43,069 nt of DNA from Calocera cornea HHB12733 (Eukaryota; Basidiomycota; Dacrymycetes; Dacrymycetales; Dacrymycetaceae): the NCBI GenBank assembly GCA_001632435.1, contig KV424124.1:1-43069 (forward strand). The letters run 5' to 3'. Below the pieces are notes generated by a model. The model searched no databases and was not told where the DNA came from. It saw only the letters and a program-made list of their open reading frames with translations. Below, piece after piece: positions 19,844 through 28,890 of this stretch (positions are counted from its first letter, which is position 1; each line of letters opens with the position of its first letter). Made by a program: the position numbers and the translations under genes.

Positions 19844-20667
19844 TCAGTTCTGGTGTGCCGTATTAGCGCACTTGGTGTATGTGGTATCCGTGCAGCAATT
19901 GGGGGATCTCGCCCCATTGTCCTCCGCGTTAGGACTGCACCAGTTCCGTCAGCTAGCTCGATGACGGACGCCATTGAGAGACGTACCAAAAGAACGCGTT
20001 CTGCGTATTTGGACCCTCCGGTGGTGTGTTGAGGAAGAGGGGATCAAAGCAGGAGTTCATATTGAGTGGGTCGCAGCAAGCGATTGTGATGTATGGTGCG
20101 GTGGGGCACGAGTACGAATGCGTCGTCTCCGCGTCGAAAGGCAGGTAAGGCGGGTTCTGGCACAGCGGCTGTGCGTTGTCGGGGCTGCGAGCCAGAAGAA
20201 AGATTAACAAGCTGTTGCCCGATGAACGCTCGTGCTCACCACGTGAACGGCTGGCCTTTGCTTCCCACCGTCGTGCAGCCGGTCCAACTGAAGCTACCGT
20301 CCGGGTTGTAGACAAACGTCGTACAACACTCAGGCTGGTAGGCGAGACCCGAGATTATAGCGCAGCTGTACTGGATGTCCGGTGAGGCCATAGGAGGGGA
20401 ACGTCTCGACTTGCGAGCAGCTGTATTCAGATGTGTCAGCTCGAATGTACGAGATGCTCAGTTCTCGCAGCCAAGAGACGTACAATCGACAGGCGTCGGG
20501 ACATACAAGCTCCGCGGCGGGAGAGGCAGCAGACCTCTTGCCAACCTTTCAGCATTTGTTTCCCTCAGACTAACGCCGTAGTCTGCCTCCCTCTTGGCCG
20601 GTACAGTAGTGGCAGACGAAAGCAGGGCAAAGCAGAGCAGCGCAGCGAGTAGAATGGAAGACACCAT
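19844..20667 (-). CDS. Small secreted cysteine-rich protein SSP-C (unknown function)
   Basis: Four exons (20667-20484, 20420-20240, 20184-19987, 19934-19844) give 217 aa. The layout is as in SSP-A: signal peptide MVSSILLAALLCFALLSSA, propeptide ETNAERLARGLLPLPPRSLY, dibasic KSRRS, then the cysteine domain with AYQPECC, WTGC, HSYSCPTAPYITIACCD and ARSPNCCTDTTYTKC, ending in a HQN tripeptide like SSP-A. SSP-A and SSP-C resemble each other most closely (both also have the FVYxPDG and TPxxxGPNTQNAF segments), which suggests the most recent duplication within the cluster. Introns keep phases 1, 2, 2, and introns 2 and 3 split cysteine codons. Function unknown. Confidence 0.8.
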
Positions 20668-20717
20668 GATGTTCGGCTTGACTCGACTTGACGGGAACAG
20701 CGCTAACTTCCGCTCAG

Positions 20718-20723
20718 CTTATA
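20718..20723 (-). promoter_or_regulatory. TATA box of SSP-C
   Basis: The minus strand reads TATAAG about 50 bases upstream of the ATG at 20667, inside the short palindrome CTTATAAG. Confidence 0.45.
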
Positions 20724-20729
20724 AGCAAC

Positions 20730-21485
20730 TCCGTCATCCTTCTAAAAGATCAAAGGGAGAGCACTTTGCGCCTTTATCCAGACAGCGGGATCAGTGGTGT
20801 ACTTCTGCGGTATCATACGATATGGAAGAGGGACAGTTTAATATATAATTGCCAAAATAGGCGAGCCCAGGAACGAAGGGCCCGTGACAGTTGCAAACCC
20901 TGGCCGGGCTGTGCCGCCGCCCCCACCAGCCGCATGCCTGCTGCCACTCTATATGCCTGAACATCCGTCTTCTGCTGCGGTCTTCTCAAGTTCCCTACAG
21001 GCTACATACCAAAAAAAAACTGCCTGAGGGCGTCAAATGACGCCGTCCGTAAGACGAACCCTTCGCTTCTGAACTTGCGCCGGACCCCGCTACCCAGAAC
21101 CAGTTCCGTGCTTTGACGTTCTCTCTTCTTCTGCGGGCTGTTGTCGGAACCTTTGCGCGAGGACCTCAAATCAATTACATGTCAGAGGCGTGACGACGTC
21201 GCCAGACGCCCAAAAAAGAATCCGGTTCGGCCCAATCCGGCTGGGCCCTTATTAGTCCGCGCTGAACGGCCTCTCAGGGTTCCGTCCGCAAACGATCCCT
21301 TCGCTTACAGCTCGCCTACCCTCACGGAGGCGTTTCAAGATTTTCTGCGTGTCCGATACTACCGGGGACCAGAGGTGAGCTTTGAGAGACCCTCTAACAG
21401 GGAAGGTGACTGTCATCCTTGTCAGCTACGACACCATGTGAGCACAGCATGATTGTCACAGAATCATATTGCAGTCATTCATTTA
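20730..21485. other. Intergenic upstream of SSP-C up to the pogo element
   Basis: The stretch includes an A9 run at 21012-21020 and purine/pyrimidine-biased segments, but no convincing coding region. It borders the left TA target site of the pogo element. Confidence 0.4.
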
Positions 21486-21528
21486 ACGTAGGTGATCAGG
21501 GACCCGATCATATCAGGGAGGCGATCAC
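21486..21528 (+). repeat. Left terminal inverted repeat of the pogo element
   Basis: The 43 bases starting ACGTAGGTGATCAGG are the exact reverse complement of 23315-23357. Three GATC/GATCA words recur inside each TIR and may be transposase contact points. Confidence 0.93.
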
Positions 21529-21585
21529 AGTAGGGGCACACTCCGTTGTCAACACGTAAAATCTCAACAATGGCATTATCTCTCC

Positions 21586-23247
21586 TCAAATTGAGCTCAG
21601 ATCTGATGAGCTATCATCTATGGCAGTCGATGGGCAGGTCCTCACATTGTGTCCAGCAGTTTGGCATCTGCTACAGAGCCGGGGGCCCACTTTCCGCCGC
21701 TTTGATGGTCCCTCTCCCGGACCACTATCTTCCCTGTCCGGCTCACCTATGCCTCTCTCTGCCAACAGCTGGCTTGCACGCTCTCCAGTAAGAGTACCAG
21801 AATCCTGGAGATGCACCCTTTTGGTCCGCTGTCGCTTATTGAGCCTGCTATTGACCTCTCGAAGATCTCGGACCTCGCTTTCTAAAAATGTAAGCCGATG
21901 GTTCACTGTGACTGCAGCCTTCGACAACTGATCAATTGCAGCAAGAATCGGGGTTGGTGAGCTTCCCTGGTGCCTTGATACTCGCTCCTTGATCAGAGTT
22001 GTTTGAGAGATTGCTTCTGCTGCGGTCTTGGGTGTCTGTGGGACCCACAGCTGGGGTTGGTGGTTTGGTATTGCTGGAGGTGATGGTGTTCATAAGCGCA
22101 AAGTCAGCTTTGAGAGCACTGCATCGGGGTTGAAAGGGACTAGTCCTGCAGCTCTAAAGCCACTCTTGATGTTTTGCTCTTTGAATGCTACTTGAAAGGC
22201 AGCTCGGAAGGCAGGAAAGAAGTCGTCCTTCTTGATGTGAGTGACACCACCTCGGACAAGATTGTTGATCTTGTCACTGTAGGCTCTCTTCAGTGGGCCA
22301 AATAAGCTGATATCGAGGGGCTGAGTAAGGTGGGAGGAATGTGGCGGTAGACAGAGGGGGATGATATCGTGCTCCTTGCAGTATGTGTTGAACTCGGCAT
22401 TGACGTGGCTCTCGTGTCCATCCAGAACTAGCATCCGGTATTGGCCAATCCGACGGTCCTTGGTGTGCTGATCGAAGTGCTTCAACCAGTCTAAACCAGT
22501 TTCATTATTGGTCCAGCCATTCTGGGTTGTCTTGATTGCCCAAGCCGCAGGAATCTGACCGTCGGAATACCAGGGTGCAAGGTGATTCTTACCGGTGACA
22601 CAGAGGAAGGGAGGGACGGTGTAACCATCTGCTGAAATGGCACAGATTGCTGTTGCCCATTCCCTGTTGCCAGGCTGGATGGCCTTGGGTTTAAGAGATC
22701 GCTCGAAATGTGTGACGACCAGCTTGGGCTGAATCATGCCAATTGCAAAGCCGGTCTCGTCGAAGTTGTACCAGTCGTGATCTGGCACACCGTACTTTGC
22801 TTGCATATTTGCAACAAGGCAGAACCATGGTGAAAGCACTGCTGGATCCTCTTGCTTTGCCCTCTGATAATCATATGGGCGAGAAAGTCGTGTGTGGAGT
22901 GTTGGTTGTCGCTTGATAAACCGTCGTACCCAATTCTTGCCAACACTGGGCAGTCCGCGCTTGGCAAGGAGTAGATTGGCCATCTGCTCAACGTCATCTT
23001 GACGGGGGGAGAATCCTCTTGTATCCAGCTGGCGGATATACTGCAGAATAGCATCCTCCTCGTCCTTGGTGAGAAGGAGGTGCTTGGCTCGACTATCTGC
23101 CTTGGACGGAGTACCCTTCTTCCTCATCTGCAATGTTGTATATGGGGCTTCATAGATCTTTGCTGCCTGCCGAAGGGACAGATCCGGGTCATCTTGCATT
23201 GCCTGAAGTGCTAGACGTACTCGAGCCTCTGGTATGAGAGTAGACAT
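21586..23247 (-). pseudogene. pogo/Fot1 transposase interrupted by one in-frame TGA
   Basis: The frame starts at an ATG at 23247 and is open for 385 codons to TGA at 22092-22090, then continues in the same frame for about 167 codons to 21586. The N-terminus has a CENP-B/pogo-like helix-turn-helix pair (LSLRQAAKIYEAPYTTLQMR; later QDDVEQMANLLL...VGKNWVRRF). The DDE domain has NFDETGF, LVLDGHESH and QPLDISLFGPLK, supplying the three acidic residues. After the stop come a leucine-heptad segment (about 21830-21900) and a CSRCQTAGHNVRTCP zinc knuckle, both usual at the C-terminus of these proteins. The stop falls where a CGA arginine codon would fit. The truncated 385-residue product keeps the whole catalytic core, so the copy may be only partly inactivated. 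Confidence 0.85.
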
Positions 23248-23314
23248 AGTTTTGGCAGAGGTATGGACGACAAGAGTATGGAAGTGAAAAGTGGACGTGA
23301 AAGTGGCGATGAAA

Positions 23315-23357
23315 GTGATCGCCTCCCTGATATGATCGGGTCCCTGATCACCTACGT
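23315..23357 (-). repeat. Right terminal inverted repeat of the pogo element
   Basis: Exact inverted copy of 21486-21528, ending CCTGATCACCTACGT before the TA duplication at 23358-23359. Confidence 0.93.
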
Positions 23358-23499
23358 TAAGCGTAGTTAGTCAATCAACGGTTAAAAGGGCATTGCATGT
23401 ATTAACTAGTTACACCTACAAAGCCTATAGTTACGCTGGGGACAACCTTTGTAGACGATTAAAGGGCAACCATTCCTCCTCAGCACTTCACCGCTCATC

Positions 23500-24255
23500 T
23501 TATACAGGAGCTATCGTTGCCCCATCATTACAGTGTGCGTAAGTGCCATCTGTGCAGCAGTTGGGGTAGCGAAGGAAAGCAGAATTTCCAGGGCTGCAAA
23601 GATTGATCAGCAGTCTCATTCCCACGTCTGTCAATGCTACCCACCATTGGAATGGACCACCGGGGGCGCCCGTGCTGATCCCTGTTGAGCAGGAGTCCGT
23701 ATTAATTGGGTCACAGCACGCTTGAATCGTGTACGGGGAACTGGGACAGGTGTAACTATCGGCAGTGGGCGGGCTGAAACAATTGGACTCGGTGCAGCAG
23801 GCTGTGAACAGCTCGTCAGGGCTAGGCACAGCGGAAGGCGTCAGTCATGAACAAGTTGAATGGTGCGGTGGGATACTTGCCAGGTAAAGGACATATCGTT
23901 GCCACTTGTGGGTGCCTGGCAATTGCTGAATTGAGGAGCGGCAGTCGAGTCGAATGTACTGCAGCAGAGGCCCGAGTAAACAATTATTCCCATACAGGTG
24001 TATGCGGTGCCCAGCGGCGCGGGGACAATCGATCGTCTTGCCTTTCTAGCACCTGCGTCACGGAGTGAGGATATTGATAAAAACCGGATGAGCGGTAGGA
24101 TGCGTACTTTCAATCGGTGAAGCCTCGTACAACCGCCTCGGACGACGAGGGGGGAGACCTTGGGCGAGACGTTCAGCGTTCGTTCCGTCTTGCAGTCCCC
24201 ATGCAGATACTAGAGAGATAAAGGAAAATCCGACGATCCAAGAGAAGGCGAGCAT
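23500..24255 (-). CDS. Small secreted cysteine-rich protein SSP-D (unknown function)
   Basis: Four exons (24255-24108, 24052-23881, 23821-23645, 23593-23500) give 196 aa. The signal peptide is MLAFSWIVGFSFISLVSA; the propeptide has TNAERLAQGLPPRRPRRLY; the dibasic site is KARRS. The domain has 16 cysteines: the extra pair is a fourth CC doublet (FTACCTE) where other copies have a single Cys. DSYTCPSSPYTIQACCD and YPNCCTDGTYAHC mark the family. Intron phases are 1, 2, 2 as elsewhere, and exon 4 is again 94 nt. Intron 2 (23880-23822) starts GCAAGT, so this copy uses a GC-AG intron where the others have GT. It is the most diverged of the four clustered copies. The ATG at 24255 was chosen because the codon at 24258 is GTG. 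Confidence 0.78.
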
Positions 24256-24990
24256 CACGGAGCTTGCGGTTCAGCCGATGGGCAGGAAGGGTCGCGTCCA
24301 TCACTGTATACTTCGGGGGTTGAAGTAGTGAAGCGATGTTTACTGCGGAGAGGGGACCGCGCCATTCCACGAGGAAACACGAAGTGGTCAGGAATGGCGC
24401 ACGACAGCTGAAAGTTGATAGAACCCAGAACGTGCCCTGTTTCTGTAGACTTGTACGACAGCTAGGAGGAAGGTGGACCGCTGGTGGGTCGAGACGCCGA
24501 GGTGCGCCTCTCAATACCGTACCTACAGCGAGTACCACCAGACACGAAGACTGGTAAAGACTGCCGTTAAGTACGCCCAGCAGAGCAGGTAGTTTAGACA
24601 TGGGCCAGCCCAAGGCAGAATATCTGACAGATGCTCAGTGACTTGCGAGGTCGCGTTACGGCACGCGACACCATGGGCCGGGACGCGTAAGAGTCTCAGG
24701 GTCTAACCTCCTACGGTTGCAACGCTAAGAACGTAAAGCAACACTCGCTGCTATCGGCCGTACCATAGAGACACCGTGTTGCGAGAGTGACAGTAGTCTT
24801 TGAGAGATCCCATCCAGCGGATGATGCAGAGAGGCGTTTGAAGTAAACAACAACAAGGTACCTGAGTAATGTGGCTGTGATTACTGTTTGTTTTGCCAAG
24901 GCCATTGGACCCTGAAGGCGGTGCAATTGAATTTTGGTCCTGACTGCCAGCTTCTGTTTACCCCGCCTTGTCGCATGCGGGTTAGTGTCG
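24256..24990. other. Intergenic between SSP-D and membrane-protein gene MP-1 (divergent promoters)
   Basis: Two genes start outward from this stretch. Short ORFs exist on both strands but show no family features, and no TATA box at a convincing distance was found. Confidence 0.4.
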
Positions 24991-25855
24991 ATGAGCGATG
25001 TGGAGCTAAGAACCCGAACACGCACTCCCGCAATACTGGGTTCTGTCAATCAGCTTGCGCCAGATCAAGAACAAGTGAGCGAATCCCTAGTGATAGGCGG
25101 GGCAGGCTCGTCTCCACTGAGAGCAGGGAGAGAATCTCCCTTCAAAATCACTTGCTGGAAGCTCCTCCAGACGTCGGTTATTCTGGGCCTCGGAGCTCCG
25201 AAGGCATGGCTCAGCTATACTGGAGATGACTTTGGCCCGACCACTCTCGACCTGACCGTTGGAGTAGTCTTCGTCGTCCTGTAAGCTCGTCCATCAAAGT
25301 CTGCCTCCTGCTGATAGTCAGAATCCAGGCAGATATGGCTAGGCCCGCTTGAGACTGCCGATCCTCCTGTAATGCCATGGTTCTTCAAGCACGATCTGTC
25401 TATACATCTCGAAAACAGCATCGAATTTGACTGGGACCTCATGTACGGTACTTCACAAGCAAGAACAAGGTATCATCCGGGACCGTGGGACCCATATCTG
25501 CGCCCAGCAAACTCCGTTGGTACGTATCCACGACAAGCGTTGAGAGGAAACTCAGGTCCTGGCAGGGTTCAAGCTCATACAGCTTGGTCTCTTCATGTTT
25601 TCCATCTCGATTGTCCTTTTACTGCTCATGTCCTTCATCACGGCCTTGAGAGGACAAATCTTTGTCATCTTCATCCGTAGGTCACCTCTCTTCCGAACGT
25701 CACAAGTCTGATCAGAGCTATCAATACAAGTTGAGATCGGAATGGTCCTCCTTATCCTGGGAATGGTGATCGCCATCATTGTCAGTGCTATCAAGATGGC
25801 GGTGGATCGATGGTCTGGCCCACGAAGGCGACCGACACTGCAGGCTGGTGATTGA
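24991..25855 (+). CDS. Small multi-spanning membrane protein MP-1 (unknown function)
   Basis: Four exons (24991-25280, 25329-25519, 25566-25676, 25731-25855) give 238 aa. About 60 polar residues precede WKLLQTSVILGLGAPKAW and a hydrophobic stretch LDLTVGVVFVVLQIWLG. Two strong transmembrane helices follow near the C-terminus: GFKLIQLGLFMFSISIVLLL (about 161-185) and LEIGMVLLILGMVIAIIVSAI (about 198-218), with a basic tail (WSGPRRRP). The gene was recognised mainly by comparison with the paralogous stretch at 28.1-28.5 kb, which shares WKLLQT, LGAP, VGVVFV and QIWLxPLE and the same intron position. No known family was identified. Confidence 0.6.
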
Positions 25856-25960
25856 GAGTGCACGGCCTCCGCCGTGCAATGCCTCGCGTATTCCGGATCG
25901 CGTGATCCACCAGGGCTCATCAATAGTACAATCAGAGCATCCTCAGACATAATATAGCGT

Positions 25961-27843
25961 TTACAGTCTCGCGCGCAAGCTATCGTCAGGAACTGGGTTC
26001 CCGCGAGTCATCTTCGCAACAATCGCCAGCCACCAGCCCAGTGCTTCTCCTCTCGCCTCGTCGCCCACTGCCCGGATCGCCTCGAATATTTTTCCGAACA
26101 CAGCCTTACTTCGCCCCTCGTCACCTCCATTCACGGCGTCGACCTCCGATCCAACAATGTCGTCCAGAATATATGCCGCTATGTTCTCGAGCGTGCCTGG
26201 TAGGATGGCCAGCGGAACGACGGGTATGAGTGATATGAGCGTGTCCTGTAACGTCCCCCTGTATGGTTTGTTGAAAGATGTTTGGAGTGACATGTCGCGG
26301 AGCTCGGACACGATGCTCTGAATACAGTACCAGGCGAGTGCACCGAAGGTGATGCGCTCGTCTGATGAATCTTGCAGGCTCGGAGCGGGGGCATTGGCAA
26401 GTGATGCGCACGTGCGAACGAGGGATGTGTACGCGACTGTGAATTGCACAGCAGAGAGATCGGTTGAGGACAGACGCTGAGCGGCCGTCAGTGCAGGGTT
26501 TGCATGTGTGCGGCGTATATGCATACCTGTAGCAGACAGTTGACGTAATAAGGTACGCATTGCCGCACATCCAGGGGACCGTGATCAGCCTGGGATGGGG
26601 CTGGGGGTAGGGAAAGGATGCCTAGGAACAGCGAATGTGCGCTCTCGAAAGCCGCGTGGTCTTTGGCATCGTCCAAAGACCTGTGAGCCCTCAGTACGAT
26701 CGCTTCAGATAATGCAGATTGGACGTACGGCAAGCATAGAGGTAGCAAGGTACCATATACGAATACCGGGGACAGCGCAGGCAGAAGACTCTCGGCGAGA
26801 ATGAACAGATACGCCTTGGAGCTGCCTCCTGTCGAGCTCGTCGACGATCCTGGCTCTGATCATTGGTGAGATCCTGCAAATGCACATCGATATCCATGAC
26901 GCACCTGCGCCAAGGCTTCTCACCAGCCCCTTCACGCACTCGTCCGCCTCCGCATGATCCGTTGCCAGCACATCCGCACATCCGTAGAACACTCTCCTGA
27001 GCTGTACGAACGCCCCCATGACACCTCCATACTGCGTCCATATCGTCTCCGCGAATGCTGATATATGCTTGAGGATGATGCCCGCTATGTGAGGTGCGTC
27101 GCTTGGGCTCGGCCGGGCATGGGTGAGGAGCGAGGTAAGGATAGTCAGGGAGAGAGAGGTGTAGGTGAGCATGAGCGTCAGCTGCTCGTCGGCCGATGCG
27201 CCTTTGGCGAGAGAAGCGGTGTGTGAGATGAGGATCACCATGTTGTCAATGAGAATATGCAGCGCGGGCGAGGTGGTGAGTGAGCTGGAGACGAGCTTGT
27301 CGAGGAGGCGCGTGAGGGTCGGGAGGTTCGAGTGGTCCGATGTCAGTGATTGGGAGATGGTGAGGAGCAAGTGTTTTGACAAGCTCTATGAGACCGTTTA
27401 ATACACAAGCTCATGGACAATGGATATCGCATACAGAAACAGGTAGACGAGTAAGCCTGTGCTCAGGTAAACGCAAGAGCGCGCCCGCCATGGCTAGGAC
27501 CGTCGGTGCCAGCCAATCTATCACCAGTCAGCATCATGTCTCCACCATCGAGGCGCAACATGAGCGTACGGTGGTCACTCCTCTCAGAATTCGCCTCGTG
27601 CACCACACTCTCATTCTGCACCAAGAACTCCTTGCATTCCTTGAGGAGCAAGTCCTCGACCGCTCCCACATCTCTCGCTCGCGCCTTGTGGGTGTGGGAT
27701 AGCTGGGTGTATAGATAGGAGGAGACCTCGACGCGCGTCCGGCTTTGCGGCAGTGCACGGATGGTGGCCTTTATTGATGGTAGCCGCTGACTTGAGGGGA
27801 GAGAAAGAAGCTGGGCATACTGCAATTGAACGTTGTTGGCCAT
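25961..27843 (-). CDS. Peroxin Pex8-like protein, candidate peroxisomal import factor
   Basis: Five exons (27843-27525, 27456-27435, 27383-26905, 26855-26527, 26476-25961) give 554 aa. The protein is almost wholly alpha-helical and HEAT-like, with segments such as LLLTISQSLTSD, LHILIDNMVILISHTASLA, YGTLLPLCLPYVQSAL, ESAHSLFLGILSLPP and FGALAWYCIQSI, a pattern I associate with fungal Pex8. The C-terminus is SLRARL, and ARL is an acceptable type 1 peroxisomal targeting signal; Pex8 is known as an intraperoxisomal peroxin that often carries a PTS1. Pex8 links the docking and RING complexes of the import machinery. The assignment rests on motif impression plus the PTS1, not on an alignment. Exon 2 is a 22-nt microexon chosen because it keeps phase and bridges two hydrophobic segments. 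Confidence 0.55.
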
Positions 27844-28077
27844 GGTGAGCGACCTGCCCTCAGGGGTGTATGGTCGAAGGTCATCTGGAGGTAACAATCG
27901 TAAAGCACAGCCACTCGGTTACTTTCAATACCCGTTCATGATTGATGGCGCTTGAGAGAACACCACCATCGTCCTCCAAACGCAGAATCCAGGAGTCATT
28001 CTAGACGCCGAACACCAGGACACTGTCAAATGGGGCTGCTCTACGAGGCGGTGCTCGGGTTTGCGCATCCATCAGTC

Positions 28078-28533
28078 ATGTCCGACATGAGGACGAAAGC
28101 CCCGCACACGCCTTGCTGGCACTCTTTGGTGCCGAACAACCATGAGCAATATTATGCAGCCAAGTCCTTTGTCCTGGTCCTCCACCTAGACGGAGGGTAC
28201 TACTACGGACGACACGCATAGGTCCGCTGACCTGGGCGGAAGGGAAGAAGCACGGTTCAAGGTTACAGTACCTGGTGGAAGCTGCTTCAAACGACCATCA
28301 TTGTTACTCTGGGAGCACCGACAGCTTGCACAACTTACCAAGGCGGCCTCATCACCCCGACTAGGTTGGACTTTGTGGTCGGTGTTGTGTTTGTTGGTTT
28401 GTACGCGGAATCCCATTGTCCTGAACATATCTTATACTCAAGTGTGTTGTCTCTCAGGCAAATATGGCTCAGCCCTCTAGAGAATGACACAGCCCGCGGC
28501 CTCTGCTTGCTTTGTTTTTTCATTGTGATCTGA
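28078..28533 (+). CDS. MP-1 paralogue MP-2, 5' part (truncated or incompletely modelled)
   Basis: Three exons (28078-28196, 28269-28400, 28458-28533) give 108 aa to the first stop. MSDMRTK at the start parallels MSDVELRT of MP-1; WWKLLQTTIIVTLGAP, PTRLDFVVGVVFVGL and QIWLSPLEND parallel WKLLQTSVILGLGAP, PTTLDLTVGVVFVVL and QIWLGPLETAD. The intron between VGL and QIW is in the same place and phase. MP-1 continues with two transmembrane helices; here hydrophobic stretches occur at about 28690-28755 (AFRLTLMFFALSVMFYLV) and 28785-28850 (LIVTLCSLVVTLVIVGL), so a further intron starting near GTGATC at 28525 may join them. The 5' intron donor is weak. Confidence 0.42.
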
Positions 28534-28689
28534 GGGAGTTTGTTGGGGAAATCGTGGACCTCTAGTGGCGATCAGTTACTGGACACAAGAAGGATAGTGT
28601 TTTCCAACCCTCTTTCATCCTTGCATGCATTTTCAGGTTGAAAGTTTGCAACGTACATACGTCCATCCCTCGGAGAACTCACGCTTTTG

Positions 28690-28890
28690 GATCACAGCTT
28701 TTCGGCTCACCCTGATGTTCTTCGCCCTTTCAGTTATGTTTTATTTAGTAAGTTCCGGTAGGTACCCAAATCGTTGACCTACTCGCTGATAGTCACACTG
28801 TGTTCATTAGTTGTCACTCTCGTAATAGTCGGGCTCCACTCTTTGCCCTCGCCCTCCTTGCGGGCCTATATAACACGGGTCTGTTGTCTC
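28690..28890 (+). other. Hydrophobic coding-like segments, possible 3' exons of MP-2
   Basis: Two stretches translate to transmembrane-like sequences in the same order as the last two helices of MP-1, at similar spacing. I could not find splice sites that connect both to the 5' exons without a break, so these are either real exons or decayed remnants. Confidence 0.35.

Larger units (their letters stand above)
21484..23359 (-). mobile_element. pogo/Fot1-type DNA transposon with complete TIRs and TA target-site duplication
   Basis: The element spans 21486-23357 (1872 bp) and is flanked by TA on both sides (21484-21485 and 23358-23359). Its two ends are perfect inverted repeats of 43 bp. Inside is one minus-strand transposase gene that fills most of the element. 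TA target use, size and protein type are those of the Tc1/mariner superfamily, pogo branch. It lies between SSP-C and SSP-D and breaks neither gene. Confidence 0.93.

Noticed and set aside
16180..24255. Hydrophobin interpretation of the SSP family
   Set aside because: Hydrophobins have eight cysteines with two CC pairs in fixed spacing. These have 14-16 with at least three CC pairs, plus a propeptide and a dibasic site.
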